Part shown: one piece after another, positions 26,347 through 34,844 of the stretch
Position numbering within the stretch: position 1 is the stretch's first letter
Layout: every line of letters starts with the position of its first letter
NCBI RefSeq assembly: GCF_039613825.1
Contig: NZ_CP154826.1
Span: forward strand, 2,852,001 to 2,916,000
Direction: 5' to 3'
Origin: Diaminobutyricibacter sp. McL0608
GTDB taxonomy: Bacteria > Actinomycetota > Actinomycetes > Actinomycetales > Microbacteriaceae
DNA: 64,000 bases
The notes under the pieces: model-generated
The model's database searches: none
What the model was told of the DNA's origin: nothing
What the model saw: the letters and a program-made list of their open reading frames with translations, nothing else
Made by a program: the position numbers and the translations under genes

Positions 26347-28422
26347 ATGACGAGTATTCTTCCCAGCTACGTGAACAGCGCCTGGTGGTCCCCGGCCGAT
26401 CCTGCGGCCGAAGCCGACGCCGCACTGGTGCGCGACGCATCGACCGGCGAGGTCATCACCGCGGTCAGCACCGCCGGTCTCGATCTGGCCGCTGCACTCG
26501 ACTACGCACGGACCGTCGGCCAGGCGTCGCTCGGCCGCCTGACCTTCCACCAGCGCGCCATGCTGCTCAAGCAGATGGCGCAGGTGCTCAGCGAACGCAA
26601 GGACGAGCTGTACGCGCTCTCGAGCCGGACGGGAGCCACGAAATCGGACTCGTGGATCGACATCGACGGCGGCGTCGGCGTGCTGTTCACCTACTCCTCG
26701 AAGGGCCGCCGCGAACTGCCGAACGGCACCGTCTACGTCGACGGTCCCGCCGAGCAGCTCTCGAAGGACGGCTCCTTCCTCGGCCAGCACATCTACACGC
26801 GCCTGTCCGGGGTGGCGGTGCAGATCAACGCCTTCAACTTTCCCGTCTGGGGCGCGCTCGAGAAATTCGCGCCCGCGTTCCTGGCCGGCGTGCCCAGCCT
26901 GATCAAGCCCGCGACTCCGACCGGCTACCTCGCGGAGGCCTTCGTGCGCATCCTCGTCGAATCCGGGCTGCTGCCCGACGGATCGCTGCAGCTGGTGTCG
27001 GGCGCCGTGCCCGGGCTGTTCGACGCTCTGAAGCTCGGCGACCTGGTCGGCTTCACCGGGTCGGCGTCGACCGCCGAGCGGCTGCGCGCCAACGACTCCG
27101 TGCAGACCGGCGGAGTGCGCTTCACGAGCGAGACCGACTCGATCAACGCGTCGGTGCTCGGTCAGGATGCGGTGGCCGGCACCCCCGAATTCGATGCGTA
27201 CGTGAAGCAGCTGGTCGCCGAGCTCACGGCCAAGTCCGGCCAGAAGTGCACCGCGATCCGCCGCGCGATCGTCCCGAACGCTTCCGTCGACGATGTAGTC
27301 GCGGCCGTGCAGGCGCGGATCGACGAACGCGTGGTCATCGGCGACCCGCGTGCCGAAGGCGTCACGATGGGGCCGCTCGCCTCCCTCGAACAGCGCGACG
27401 AAGTGCTGCGTCAGGTGGCGCGCCTGCGGGAAGGCGGCGGCGAGATCGTGATCGGCTCGACGGATGCGCCCAGCGTGCGGCGGGCCGACGGGTCGGTCGG
27501 CGAAGACCCCGCGGGCGCCTACGTCGCGCCGATCCTCCTGCGCTTCCCGGACAACACGGCGAGCGCCGCGCACACAGTCGAAGCGTTCGGTCCGGTGGCG
27601 AGCATCCTCGGCTACGGCTCCACGGCGGAGGCGATCACGACGGTGGCACGCGGCGACGGTTCGCTCGTGACCAGCATCGCGACACACGATCCCCAGGTGG
27701 CGGTGGAACTCGTCGGGGGCATCGCCGCACTCAACGGGCGCGTGCTGATCCTCGACCGCGACGACGCGCGCACGTCGACGGGACACGGCTCGCCTGTCCC
27801 GCACCTCGTGCACGGCGGCCCCGGGCGTGCCGGCGGCGGTGAGGAACTGGGCGGCATCCGGGCCGTTCTCCATCACATGCAGCGCACGGCGGTGCAGGGG
27901 TCGCCCGACATGCTGACCGCGATCACCGGGGTCTGGCACACGGGTGCGGCCGTCGCGACCGAAGGAGCGCATCCGTTCCGCAAGTCGCTCGCCGAACTGC
28001 GCATCGGGGACAGCGTGCACTCCGCCAGCCGCACGGTGACCCTCGACGACATCGAGCAGTTCGCCCAGACCACCGGCGACACGTTCTACGCCCACATGGA
28101 CGAAGAGGCCGCTGCCGCGAATCCGTTCTTCCCCGGGCGTGTGGCGCACGGCTACCTCCTGGTCTCGTGGGCAGCCGGACTCTTCGTCGACCCGGCGCCC
28201 GGGCCGGTGCTCGCGAACTACGGGCTCGAGAACCTGCGCTTCGTCACTCCGGTGTCGCCCGGGGACAGCATCCGCATCGACCTGACCGCGAAGCAGATCT
28301 CGCCGCGCGAGACCGACGAGTACGGAGAAGTGCGGTGGGATGCGGTCATCCGTAACCAGAACGACGAGACGGTGGCGACGTACGACGTACTCACGCTCGT
28401 GGCGAAGGAGCTCGCCGCCTGA
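26347..28422 (+). CDS. paaZ: Bifunctional oxepin-CoA hydrolase / 3-oxo-5,6-dehydrosuberyl-CoA semialdehyde dehydrogenase
   Basis: A 691-aa fusion enzyme that opens the oxepin-CoA ring and oxidises the resulting aldehyde. The aldehyde dehydrogenase domain fills about residues 1-515, with INAFNFPVWG, GFTGSAST and the catalytic-Cys segment SGQKCTAIRRAI. The C-terminal MaoC-like hydratase domain (about 535-690) has DTFYAHMDEEAA and RVAHGYLLVSW, carrying the Asp-His pair. Both halves look intact, so the enzyme should be bifunctional rather than aldehyde dehydrogenase alone. ATG 26347 is chosen over an upstream open stretch that lacks homology. It is transcribed alone and is convergent with paaR. 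Confidence 0.94.
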   Translation: MTSILPSYVNSAWWSPADPAAEADAALVRDASTGEVITAVSTAGLDLAAALDYARTVGQASLGRLTFHQRAMLLKQMAQVLSERKDELYALSSRTGATKSDSWIDIDGGVGVLFTYSSKGRRELPNGTVYVDGPAEQLSKDGSFLGQHIYTRLSGVAVQINAFNFPVWGALEKFAPAFLAGVPSLIKPATPTGYLAEAFVRILVESGLLPDGSLQLVSGAVPGLFDALKLGDLVGFTGSASTAERLRANDSVQTGGVRFTSETDSINASVLGQDAVAGTPEFDAYVKQLVAELTAKSGQKCTAIRRAIVPNASVDDVVAAVQARIDERVVIGDPRAEGVTMGPLASLEQRDEVLRQVARLREGGGEIVIGSTDAPSVRRADGSVGEDPAGAYVAPILLRFPDNTASAAHTVEAFGPVASILGYGSTAEAITTVARGDGSLVTSIATHDPQVAVELVGGIAALNGRVLILDRDDARTSTGHGSPVPHLVHGGPGRAGGGEELGGIRAVLHHMQRTAVQGSPDMLTAITGVWHTGAAVATEGAHPFRKSLAELRIGDSVHSASRTVTLDDIEQFAQTTGDTFYAHMDEEAAAANPFFPGRVAHGYLLVSWAAGLFVDPAPGPVLANYGLENLRFVTPVSPGDSIRIDLTAKQISPRETDEYGEVRWDAVIRNQNDETVATYDVLTLVAKELAA

Positions 28423-28426
28423 GCCG

Positions 28427-28442
28427 GGCCACCCGAGTGGCC
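28427..28442. terminator. Candidate short hairpin between paaZ and paaR
   Basis: GGCCAC-CCGA-GTGGCC, a 6-bp stem with a 4-base loop in the 38-base convergent gap. It has no T-tract, so it may only weakly stop transcription from either side. Confidence 0.35.
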
Positions 28443-28460
28443 AGTGCGTCGGAGCACATC

Positions 28461-29054
28461 TCAGACGCGGAGACCGTCGAATGCGACGGTGAGCACATCC
28501 TCCGCCAGCTGGTCGGCTCCCTCGGCGCCTCCCGGCCGGTACCACTCCACGATCGAGTTGATCATGCCGAAGAGCAGGCGTGTGGCGACGCCTGGGTCGA
28601 CGTCGCTGCGCAGCGACCCCTCGTCGCGCGCCTCGACGACGAGCGCTGCGACGGCGCGGTCGAAGGCACGCCGTCGGGCGAGCGCCCGGCGCTCGACCTC
28701 CGTGTTGCCGCGCACACGCAACAGCAACGTCACGTACGGCAGCTTGTCGGTGAGCACACGAACAGCGCCGCGCAGCACATGGGCCAGCCGGTCCGACGCG
28801 TGGCCCGCGAGCGCCGCCTCGTCGCGCAGCACCCCTTCGAGGCCGTCGAGCGCCTGCCCGAGGGCCAGTTCGAGCAGCTCGTCCTTCGACGCGACGTGGT
28901 GGTAGATCGCCGACTTCGACAGCCCGAGGCGCGCGGCGAGAACACCCATCGACGTGGCGTCGTAGCCGAACTCGTTGAACGCTCCGACTGCGACCTCCAG
29001 GATCCCCTGCTGGTCGTAGCCCGGACGCCCGCGCCGCACACCCGTCTCTGTCAT
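28461..29054 (-). CDS. paaR: TetR-family regulator of phenylacetate catabolism
   Basis: A 197-aa TetR regulator. An N-terminal helix-turn-helix (GYDATSMGVLAARLGLSKSA, then YHHVASKDEL) precedes an all-helical ligand-binding domain. It lies inside the paa cluster, and two sites matching the known PaaR operator precede the paaA and paaJ operons, so it is probably PaaR, released by phenylacetyl-CoA. ATG 29054 has GGGAGGG upstream; the frame is open further upstream, but only into the promoter. A half-operator just upstream may allow autoregulation. Confidence 0.88.
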   Translation of the reverse strand: MTETGVRRGRPGYDQQGILEVAVGAFNEFGYDATSMGVLAARLGLSKSAIYHHVASKDELLELALGQALDGLEGVLRDEAALAGHASDRLAHVLRGAVRVLTDKLPYVTLLLRVRGNTEVERRALARRRAFDRAVAALVVEARDEGSLRSDVDPGVATRLLFGMINSIVEWYRPGGAEGADQLAEDVLTVAFDGLRV

Positions 29055-29069
29055 GCCCCAACCCTCCCG

Positions 29070-29081
29070 CGATCGGTCAGT
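29070..29081. promoter_or_regulatory. PaaR half-operator upstream of paaR
   Basis: CGATCGGTCAGT matches the right half of the PaaR operator (CGNNCGGTNAGT) exactly, but the left half is not recognisable. It lies 16 bases upstream of the paaR start, where it could mediate weak autoregulation. Confidence 0.4.
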
Positions 29082-29143
29082 TTTTGCCTGAATGGCGTGC
29101 CGGATGCGGCAAAAGTCGTCCGACGGGCCGGCGCCCGCGTCGG

Positions 29144-30454
29144 CTAACGGAGGTCGTAGACGCGCTTCAGTTTGCCCGCGCTGCGTTCGAGCGTCCCCGG
29201 TTCGACCAGTGCGACCGCGACAGTCGAGCCGATGCGGTCCTTGACCCGTTCGATGAGCAGCGTGCATGCGCGTTCGCCAGCGGACGGATCCGCACCCTCG
29301 GCAGGCTCGATGCGCACCGTGAGCTCATCCATCCGGCTCGGCCGGGTGAGTTCCAGAACGAAGTGCGGCGACAGGTCGTCGATGCCGAGCACAATCTCCT
29401 CGATCTGCGTCGGGAACAGGTTGACCCCGCGGAGGATGATCATGTCGTCGTCGCGACCGGTGATCTTCTCCATCCGCCGCATGCCGGGACGCGCGCTTCC
29501 GGGCAGCAGCCGGGTCAGGTCGCGGGTGCGGTAGCGGATGACCGGGAACGCTTCTTTAGTCAGCGTCGTGAACACGAGTTCGCCGAGCTCGCCGTCAGCG
29601 CGCACACGCGTCGTCTCGGGATCGATCACCTCGGGAAGGAAGTGGTCCTCCCAGAGGTGGGGGCCGTCCTTCGTCTCGATGCACTCGTTGCCGACGCCCG
29701 GTCCCATCACTTCGCTCAGGCCGTAGATGTCGACGGCATCGATGTCGAGCCGCTCCTCGAGTTCGGCGCGCATCGCGTTCGTCCAGGGTTCAGCACCCAG
29801 GATGCCCACCTTCAGGCTCGACGCGCGCGGGTCCAGGCCTGCCTCGGCCATCGCATCCGCGATCGTCAGCAGGTAGCTGGGAGTGCACATGATGGCGTCG
29901 GGCTCGAAGTCGTGGATGAGCTGCACCTGCTTGCTGGTCTGGCCGCCCGACATGGGGATCACGGTCGCGCCGAGCGCTTCGATCCCGGCGTGGGCTCCGA
30001 GGCCGCCGGTGAACAGGCCGTACCCGTAGGCGTTGTGCACCCGCATCCCCGGCCGCACCCCGGAGGCCCGCAGGCTCCGCGCGACGAGGTCGGCCCAGTT
30101 GCGGAGATCCGTCGTGGTGTAGCCGACGACCGTCGGCCTCCCGGTGGTGCCCGACGAAGCGTGGATGCGAGCGACCTGGTCCATCGGCACGGCGAACATG
30201 CCGAACGGGTAGGTCAGCCGCAGGTCTTCCTTGGTGGTGAAGGGCAGCAGCGTTACGTCGTCGAGTGTGCGGATGTCATCGGGATGCACGCCCGCTTCGT
30301 CCAACTTGCACGTGTAGAGGGGGACGTTCGCGTAGGCGTGGCGCACTGTCCACTGCAGCCGCTGCAGCTGGAGCGCCTGGAGCTCGTCCCGCGACAGGCG
30401 TTCCTCGGGGTCGAGCTCGTCGGGCGAGGGCGCGTGGAGCCGCTCGCCGCTCAT
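29144..30454 (-). CDS. paaK: Phenylacetate-CoA ligase
   Basis: A 436-aa AMP-forming ligase that activates phenylacetate to phenylacetyl-CoA, the entry step of the pathway and the step that makes the PaaR inducer. The P-loop-like ASSGTTGRPTVVGYT, the VIPMSGGQT segment and the YRTRDLTRLLPG C-terminal hinge are family features. Its start overlaps the paaI stop as ATGA, so it is translated with the thioesterase. The length is normal. Confidence 0.94.
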   Translation of the reverse strand: MSGERLHAPSPDELDPEERLSRDELQALQLQRLQWTVRHAYANVPLYTCKLDEAGVHPDDIRTLDDVTLLPFTTKEDLRLTYPFGMFAVPMDQVARIHASSGTTGRPTVVGYTTTDLRNWADLVARSLRASGVRPGMRVHNAYGYGLFTGGLGAHAGIEALGATVIPMSGGQTSKQVQLIHDFEPDAIMCTPSYLLTIADAMAEAGLDPRASSLKVGILGAEPWTNAMRAELEERLDIDAVDIYGLSEVMGPGVGNECIETKDGPHLWEDHFLPEVIDPETTRVRADGELGELVFTTLTKEAFPVIRYRTRDLTRLLPGSARPGMRRMEKITGRDDDMIILRGVNLFPTQIEEIVLGIDDLSPHFVLELTRPSRMDELTVRIEPAEGADPSAGERACTLLIERVKDRIGSTVAVALVEPGTLERSAGKLKRVYDLR

Positions 30455-30861
30455 CGCTGCCTGCTCGTGGTGTGGCTGCGGCCGCGGAACTCGGCGACGG
30501 TCTCTCCGGTTTCGTCGGTGACGCTCACGTCGTAGAGTCCAGTACGTCCGCTCCTCGCGCGGACGGACGCGGTGGCCGTGAGCGTCTGTCCTGCCGTGGT
30601 CGGCTTGAGGAAGGTGATGTCCGCGCCCGCGGCGAGAGTGATCTGCTCATCTTCGTTGCAGGCGATGGCGAACGCGGTGTCGGCGAGCGCGAAGACGATG
30701 CCGCCGTGGGTCACGTCGAAACCGTTGAGCATGTCTTCGCGGATGCGCATGGTCACGACGGCGTCGCGGGCTGAACTTCGGACGACCTGCATGCCGAGAG
30801 CCGCGGATGCGCGGTCCCTCTCGATCATGGCCTCAGCGGCGCTCACGGTCGGTTGGGACAT
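30451..30861 (-). CDS. paaI: Hydroxyphenylacetyl-CoA thioesterase
   Basis: A 136-aa hotdog thioesterase of the PaaI type. GFDVTHGGIVFALADTAFAI carries the catalytic Asp and its HGG partner. It clears off-pathway hydroxylated or blocked CoA esters, protecting the CoA pool when the epoxidase reaction stalls. GAGGAGGACGG directly precedes ATG 30861. It is co-transcribed with paaK and divergent from paaA across the operator at 30923-30944. Confidence 0.92.
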   Translation of the reverse strand: MSQPTVSAAEAMIERDRASAALGMQVVRSSARDAVVTMRIREDMLNGFDVTHGGIVFALADTAFAIACNEDEQITLAAGADITFLKPTTAGQTLTATASVRARSGRTGLYDVSVTDETGETVAEFRGRSHTTSRQR

Positions 30862-30922
30862 CCGTCCTCCTCGTCGAGTTACGGCTTGTCGGCTGATTGC
30901 CGGTCGATGACCTAGACTATAT

Positions 30923-30944
30923 ACTAACCGAACGATCAGTAAGT
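30923..30944. promoter_or_regulatory. PaaR operator between paaI and paaA
   Basis: A 22-base dyad: ACT-A-ACCG-AA-CG-AT-CAGT-A-AGT. Against the remembered PaaR consensus ACTNACCGNNCGNNCGGTNAGT it has a single mismatch. It lies in the divergent gap and could control both the paaI-paaK and paaABCDE-paaG transcripts. Confidence 0.78.
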
Positions 30945-30995
30945 AATGCGATCCGCCCACGAGGCGATCCGTTGAGCGCGATCCAGGAGTCGACG

Positions 30996-32003
30996 ATGAC
31001 CACGCCTGCAGAACTGCTTCCCGACGCTTCCAGCGACAGGGCGGCCGACGCCACCCCCGACGGGAAGAGCCCGGAGGAGCGCCGCTTCACCGAACTCATC
31101 GACGCCGACTCGCGCGTCGAGCCGCGGGACTGGATGCCTGCCGCCTATCGCAAGACGCTCATCCGCCAGATGTCGCAGCACGCCAACTCCGAGATCATCG
31201 GCATGCAGCCCGAATCCAACTGGATCACCAGGGCTCCGAGCCTGAAGCGCAAGGCGATCCTCATGGCCAAGGTGCAGGATGAGGCGGGCCACGGCCTGTA
31301 CCTCTACTCGGCCACCCAGACGCTCGGGATCACGCGCGACGAGATGACGGAGCAGCTCATCGCCGGCAAGGCGCGCTACTCGTCGATCTTCAACTACCCG
31401 ACCCCGACCTGGGCGGACATGGGCGCGATCGGCTGGCTCGTCGACGGCGCGGCGATCTGCAACCAGGTGCCGCTGTGCCGCGCGTCCTACGCCCCGTACG
31501 GCCGGGCGATGGTCCGCATCTGCAAAGAGGAGTCGTTCCATCAGCGCCAGGGGTTCGAGATCCTGCTCGAGCTCATGCACGGCACCGACGCACAGAAGAA
31601 GATGGCGCAGGACGCGGTCGACCGCTGGTACTGGCCTTCTCTGATGATGTTCGGCCCACCCGACGACGACTCCCCCAACTCCGCCCAGTCGATGGCCTGG
31701 AAGATCAAGCGGTTCTCGAATGACGAGCTCCGGCAGCGCTTCGTGGCGATGCTCGTGCCCCAGGCCGAGGTACTCGGGGTGACCCTTCCCGATCCGGACC
31801 TGCGCTGGAACGAGGAGCGCGGCGAGTACGACCTCGGCGAGATCGACTGGACCGAGTTCCACGAGGTCCTCGCGGGACGCGGCCCGTGCAACGCCCAGCG
31901 CCTGCAGCGCCGGCGGGACGCCCACGAGGAAGGCCGCTGGGTGCGCGAGGCCGCGGCCGCCTACGCCAAGCGCGAGGCCGAACCGCAGGCGGTCGCCTCA
32001 TGA
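30996..32003 (+). CDS. paaA: Ring-1,2-phenylacetyl-CoA epoxidase subunit PaaA (catalytic)
   Basis: A 335-aa di-iron oxygenase subunit that epoxidises the aromatic ring of phenylacetyl-CoA. The iron-binding blocks [13 protein letters not shown] and [11 protein letters not shown] are intact. It is the catalytic half of the PaaA-PaaC core. CCAGGAGT precedes ATG 30996, and an extra N-terminal stretch of about 35 residues precedes the conserved domain. Its stop overlaps the paaB start as ATGA, starting a run of tightly coupled genes. Confidence 0.96.
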   Translation: MTTPAELLPDASSDRAADATPDGKSPEERRFTELIDADSRVEPRDWMPAAYRKTLIRQMSQHANSEIIGMQPESNWITRAPSLKRKAILMAKVQDEAGHGLYLYSATQTLGITRDEMTEQLIAGKARYSSIFNYPTPTWADMGAIGWLVDGAAICNQVPLCRASYAPYGRAMVRICKEESFHQRQGFEILLELMHGTDAQKKMAQDAVDRWYWPSLMMFGPPDDDSPNSAQSMAWKIKRFSNDELRQRFVAMLVPQAEVLGVTLPDPDLRWNEERGEYDLGEIDWTEFHEVLAGRGPCNAQRLQRRRDAHEEGRWVREAAAAYAKREAEPQAVAS

Positions 32004-32335
32004 GCGCTACGCCCGCATCCGCAGCCGAATCGACGCCGGAGACCGCCGGTCACACCGAGACCTGGCCGCTCTGGGAGGTGTTCGTGCGCTCCAGCCGCGG
32101 ACTCAGCCACGTCCACGTCGGCTCGTTGACCGCACCCGACGAGATCATGGCCGTGCGCAACGCACGCGACCTGTACACCCGCCGCAACGAGGGCGTCTCG
32201 ATCTGGGTCGTCCCGTCCGACGCCATCACGGCCAGCGATCCGGATGCGAAGGGCGCGTTCTTCGAATCGCCCGCGGGCAAGAACTACCGCCACGCGGTCT
32301 ACTACACGAAGAGCGAAGGGGTGAAGCACCTGTGA
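32000..32335 (+). CDS. paaB: Phenylacetyl-CoA epoxidase subunit PaaB
   Basis: A 111-aa small subunit with the family core [20 protein letters not shown] and the C-terminal [17 protein letters not shown]. It helps assemble the PaaA-PaaC oxygenase core. The N-terminal 20 residues are a low-complexity Ala/Thr extension not found in the shortest homologues. ATG 32000 overlaps the paaA stop, and its end overlaps the paaC GTG. Confidence 0.95.
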   Translation: MSATPASAAESTPETAGHTETWPLWEVFVRSSRGLSHVHVGSLTAPDEIMAVRNARDLYTRRNEGVSIWVVPSDAITASDPDAKGAFFESPAGKNYRHAVYYTKSEGVKHL

Positions 32336-33138
32336 ACCAGCGCATCACCGTCGACGGTCTGGACCTGGAGACCGAGGTCATCGACGCCGGCTCCGCGACG
32401 ACCGAGGACATCGCCGAATACGCGCTCTGGCTCGGCGACGACTCGCTCGTGCTCTCCCAGCACCTCGGCGACTGGATCTCGCGAGCACCCGAACTCGAAG
32501 AGGATGTCGCGCTCGCCAACATCGCGCTCGACCTGCTCGGCCACGCGCGCTCGCTGCTCCATCACGCGGGCACCGCATCCGGCCGCACCGAGGACGACCT
32601 CGCCTTCTGGCGCGACGAGTCCGAGTTCCGCAGCGCCCAGCTCTTCGAACTGCCGAACGGCGACTTCGCCCACACGATCGCCCGCCAGCTGGTCGCGTCG
32701 CACTACTTGTTCGAGCTGTACGACCGTCTGCGTGCATCCGCCGATCCGACTCTTGCGGCCATCGCCGCAAAGGCGGTCAAAGAGGTCGACTACCACCGCG
32801 ACCACTCCGCCCAGTGGGTGCTCCGCCTGGCGCTCGGGACCGACGAATCGCGCCGCCGCATGACGATCGCGCTCTCCGATGTCTGGCCGTATGTGGACGA
32901 ACTGTTCGTCGACGAACCGCTTCTCGACCGGCTCGAGGGCGTCGCACCACGGCCGTCCTCGCTGCGGTCCGCGTTCGACGCGACCGTCGCGACCGTGCTG
33001 GCCGAGGCCGAACTGGAGGAGCCGCGCGGGTTCGTCTCGAGCGGCGGCGGCCGACGCGGGGCGCACACCGAGCATCTCGGTCCGCTTCTCGCCGAGATGC
33101 AGGTGCTCGCCCGGCAGCACCCGGGAGCGAGCTGGTGA
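32332..33138 (+). CDS. paaC: Phenylacetyl-CoA epoxidase subunit PaaC (structural)
   Basis: A 268-aa ferritin-like partner of PaaA. EYALWLGDDSLVLSQHLGDW and LLGHARSLLHH are recognisable, and EVDYHRDHSAQW is typical of the non-catalytic subunit. It forms the structural half of the hetero-oligomeric oxygenase. GTG 32332 and its TGA overlap the neighbouring genes as GTGA. Confidence 0.95.
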   Translation: MNQRITVDGLDLETEVIDAGSATTEDIAEYALWLGDDSLVLSQHLGDWISRAPELEEDVALANIALDLLGHARSLLHHAGTASGRTEDDLAFWRDESEFRSAQLFELPNGDFAHTIARQLVASHYLFELYDRLRASADPTLAAIAAKAVKEVDYHRDHSAQWVLRLALGTDESRRRMTIALSDVWPYVDELFVDEPLLDRLEGVAPRPSSLRSAFDATVATVLAEAELEEPRGFVSSGGGRRGAHTEHLGPLLAEMQVLARQHPGASW

Positions 33139-33704
33139 AGGCGGCGACGATGATCACGATCGATGAACTCCGCGCGGAGCCGACGGCGACCCCGGCGACC
33201 CCGAGGATCCGCAATCGCGGCGTCCTCGCCCAGCAGGCGTGGGCGATCGCGGCCGAGGTCGCAGACCCCGAGGTGCCGGTGCTCACCATCGACGACCTGG
33301 GCGTGCTCCGCTCTGTGCGGGTCGGTGACGACGACGTCACCGTCGACATCACGCCGACCTACAGCGGATGCCCCGCGATGGAAGCCATCCGCGACGACGT
33401 GGTGTCCGCGCTGAACGCCGCCGGATTCGAGAACGTCGTCGTCAACATCACGCTGTCGCCGGCCTGGACGACCGACTGGATCTCCGATCTGGGCAGAGCG
33501 AAGCTCGAAGAGTTCGGCATCGCAGCCCCGAGCGGCCGGTCGAGCGTCGCCGGCGGACCGGTGCGGATGCGGATGTCCGTGAAATGCCCGCAATGCCAGT
33601 CGCTGAACACGCGCGAGCTCTCGCATTTCGGCTCGACGTCGTGCAAGGCCCTGTACCAGTGCCTCGACTGCCTGGAGCCGTTCGACTACTTCAAGGTGCT
33701 CTGA
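33135..33704 (+). CDS. paaD: Phenylacetyl-CoA epoxidase subunit PaaD (iron-sulfur maturation type)
   Basis: A 189-aa protein with an N-terminal DUF59/MIP18-like domain (DPEVPVLTIDDLG, then TPTYSGCPAMEAI) and a C-terminal zinc-ribbon-like pair CPQC and CLDC. Homologues help mature the iron-sulfur or di-iron centres of the oxygenase. GTG 33135 overlaps the paaC stop as GTGA; an ATG at 33150 is a possible alternative start. Confidence 0.93.
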   Translation: MKAATMITIDELRAEPTATPATPRIRNRGVLAQQAWAIAAEVADPEVPVLTIDDLGVLRSVRVGDDDVTVDITPTYSGCPAMEAIRDDVVSALNAAGFENVVVNITLSPAWTTDWISDLGRAKLEEFGIAAPSGRSSVAGGPVRMRMSVKCPQCQSLNTRELSHFGSTSCKALYQCLDCLEPFDYFKVL

Positions 33705-33705
33705 C

Positions 33706-34818
33706 GTGGCAGCTGTGAACCTGGGCACGAAGAAGCGCGCGAGGTTCCACACCCTGACCGTCGCAGACATCCGCCCGCTCACCAACGCGAGCGTGGAGGT
33801 GACGTTCGCGGTGCCTGAGCAGCTCCACGGTGCGTACGACTACGCACCTGGACAGCATGTCGCGCTGCGTGCGACGATCGAGGGCCACGAGCTGCGGCGG
33901 AGCTACTCGATCTGCCGGCCTCCGACACCCGGCTCGATCAGTGTGGCGATCAAGCGCGACCTGGGCGGCGCGTTCTCCACCTGGGCCAACGAAGAGCTGC
34001 GCGTCGGCGACCGCATCGACGTGATGAGCCCCCAGGGAACGTTCACCACCGACCTCGACGACCTCGACGACAAGCACATCGTCGGCATCGCGGCCGGCTC
34101 CGGCATCACACCGCTGATGTCTCTCGCGCACACCGTGCTGGGGCGCAGCGAGACCTCCCGCTTCACCCTCGTGTACACGAACCGCACCGCCGTCGACGTG
34201 ATGTTCCTCGAAGAGCTGTCCGACCTGAAGGACCGGTACCCGTCCCGGCTGGCGCTGCATCACGTGCTGTCACGCGAACAGCGTTCGGCTCCCCTGCTGT
34301 CCGGCCGCATCGATGAGGAGCGGCTGCGTCGGATGCTCGACACGATCATCCACCCGGCCGCGGTCGACGAATGGTTCCTGTGCGGACCGTTCGAACTCGT
34401 TCAGTTGTGCCGCGACACCCTCGAGAGCGTCGGCGTCGACCGGGCACACATCCGTTTCGAGCTGTTCACGACGGGCGACCCCGTGCAGGTCGCGGGCGAT
34501 GTGGGGCGTCCGGTGCTCGTGCATCCGGGCGAGAAGTCGTTCGAGATCGAATTCACCCTCGACGGGCAGACGGCGACCGTCACGACGCCGGTCGACGCGA
34601 ACGAGTCGGTGCTGAACGCCGCCCTGCGCGTGCGACCGGACGTTCCGTTCGCCTGCGCCGGCGGTGTCTGCGGGACCTGCCGCGCACGGCTCGTCTCCGG
34701 CGACGTCCGGATGACCGAGAACTACGCCCTGGAACCCGAGGAACTCGAACGCGGCTACGTTCTCACCTGCCAGTCGCATCCACTCACAGACAAGGTCGCC
34801 GTCGACTACGACGTGTGA
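33706..34818 (+). CDS. paaE: Phenylacetyl-CoA epoxidase reductase subunit PaaE
   Basis: A 370-aa electron-transfer protein that passes electrons from NADPH through FAD and a 2Fe-2S centre to the oxygenase. The FAD-binding RRSYSICRPP, the GIAAGSGITPLMSL nucleotide motif and the C-terminal plant-type ferredoxin with CAGGVCGTCRARL are present; another Cys follows in LTCQSHP. The start is GTG 33706, a single base past the paaD stop. Confidence 0.95.
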   Translation: MAAVNLGTKKRARFHTLTVADIRPLTNASVEVTFAVPEQLHGAYDYAPGQHVALRATIEGHELRRSYSICRPPTPGSISVAIKRDLGGAFSTWANEELRVGDRIDVMSPQGTFTTDLDDLDDKHIVGIAAGSGITPLMSLAHTVLGRSETSRFTLVYTNRTAVDVMFLEELSDLKDRYPSRLALHHVLSREQRSAPLLSGRIDEERLRRMLDTIIHPAAVDEWFLCGPFELVQLCRDTLESVGVDRAHIRFELFTTGDPVQVAGDVGRPVLVHPGEKSFEIEFTLDGQTATVTTPVDANESVLNAALRVRPDVPFACAGGVCGTCRARLVSGDVRMTENYALEPEELERGYVLTCQSHPLTDKVAVDYDV

Positions 34819-34844
34819 CAGGCCCGACGAAAGGACTCCCCCCT

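Noticed and set aside
26299-29061. A 920-codon open frame on the minus strand across paaZ and paaR
   Set aside because: It is the antisense of PaaZ, which has clear catalytic motifs on the plus strand. The reverse frame is open only because of high GC and shows no family pattern.
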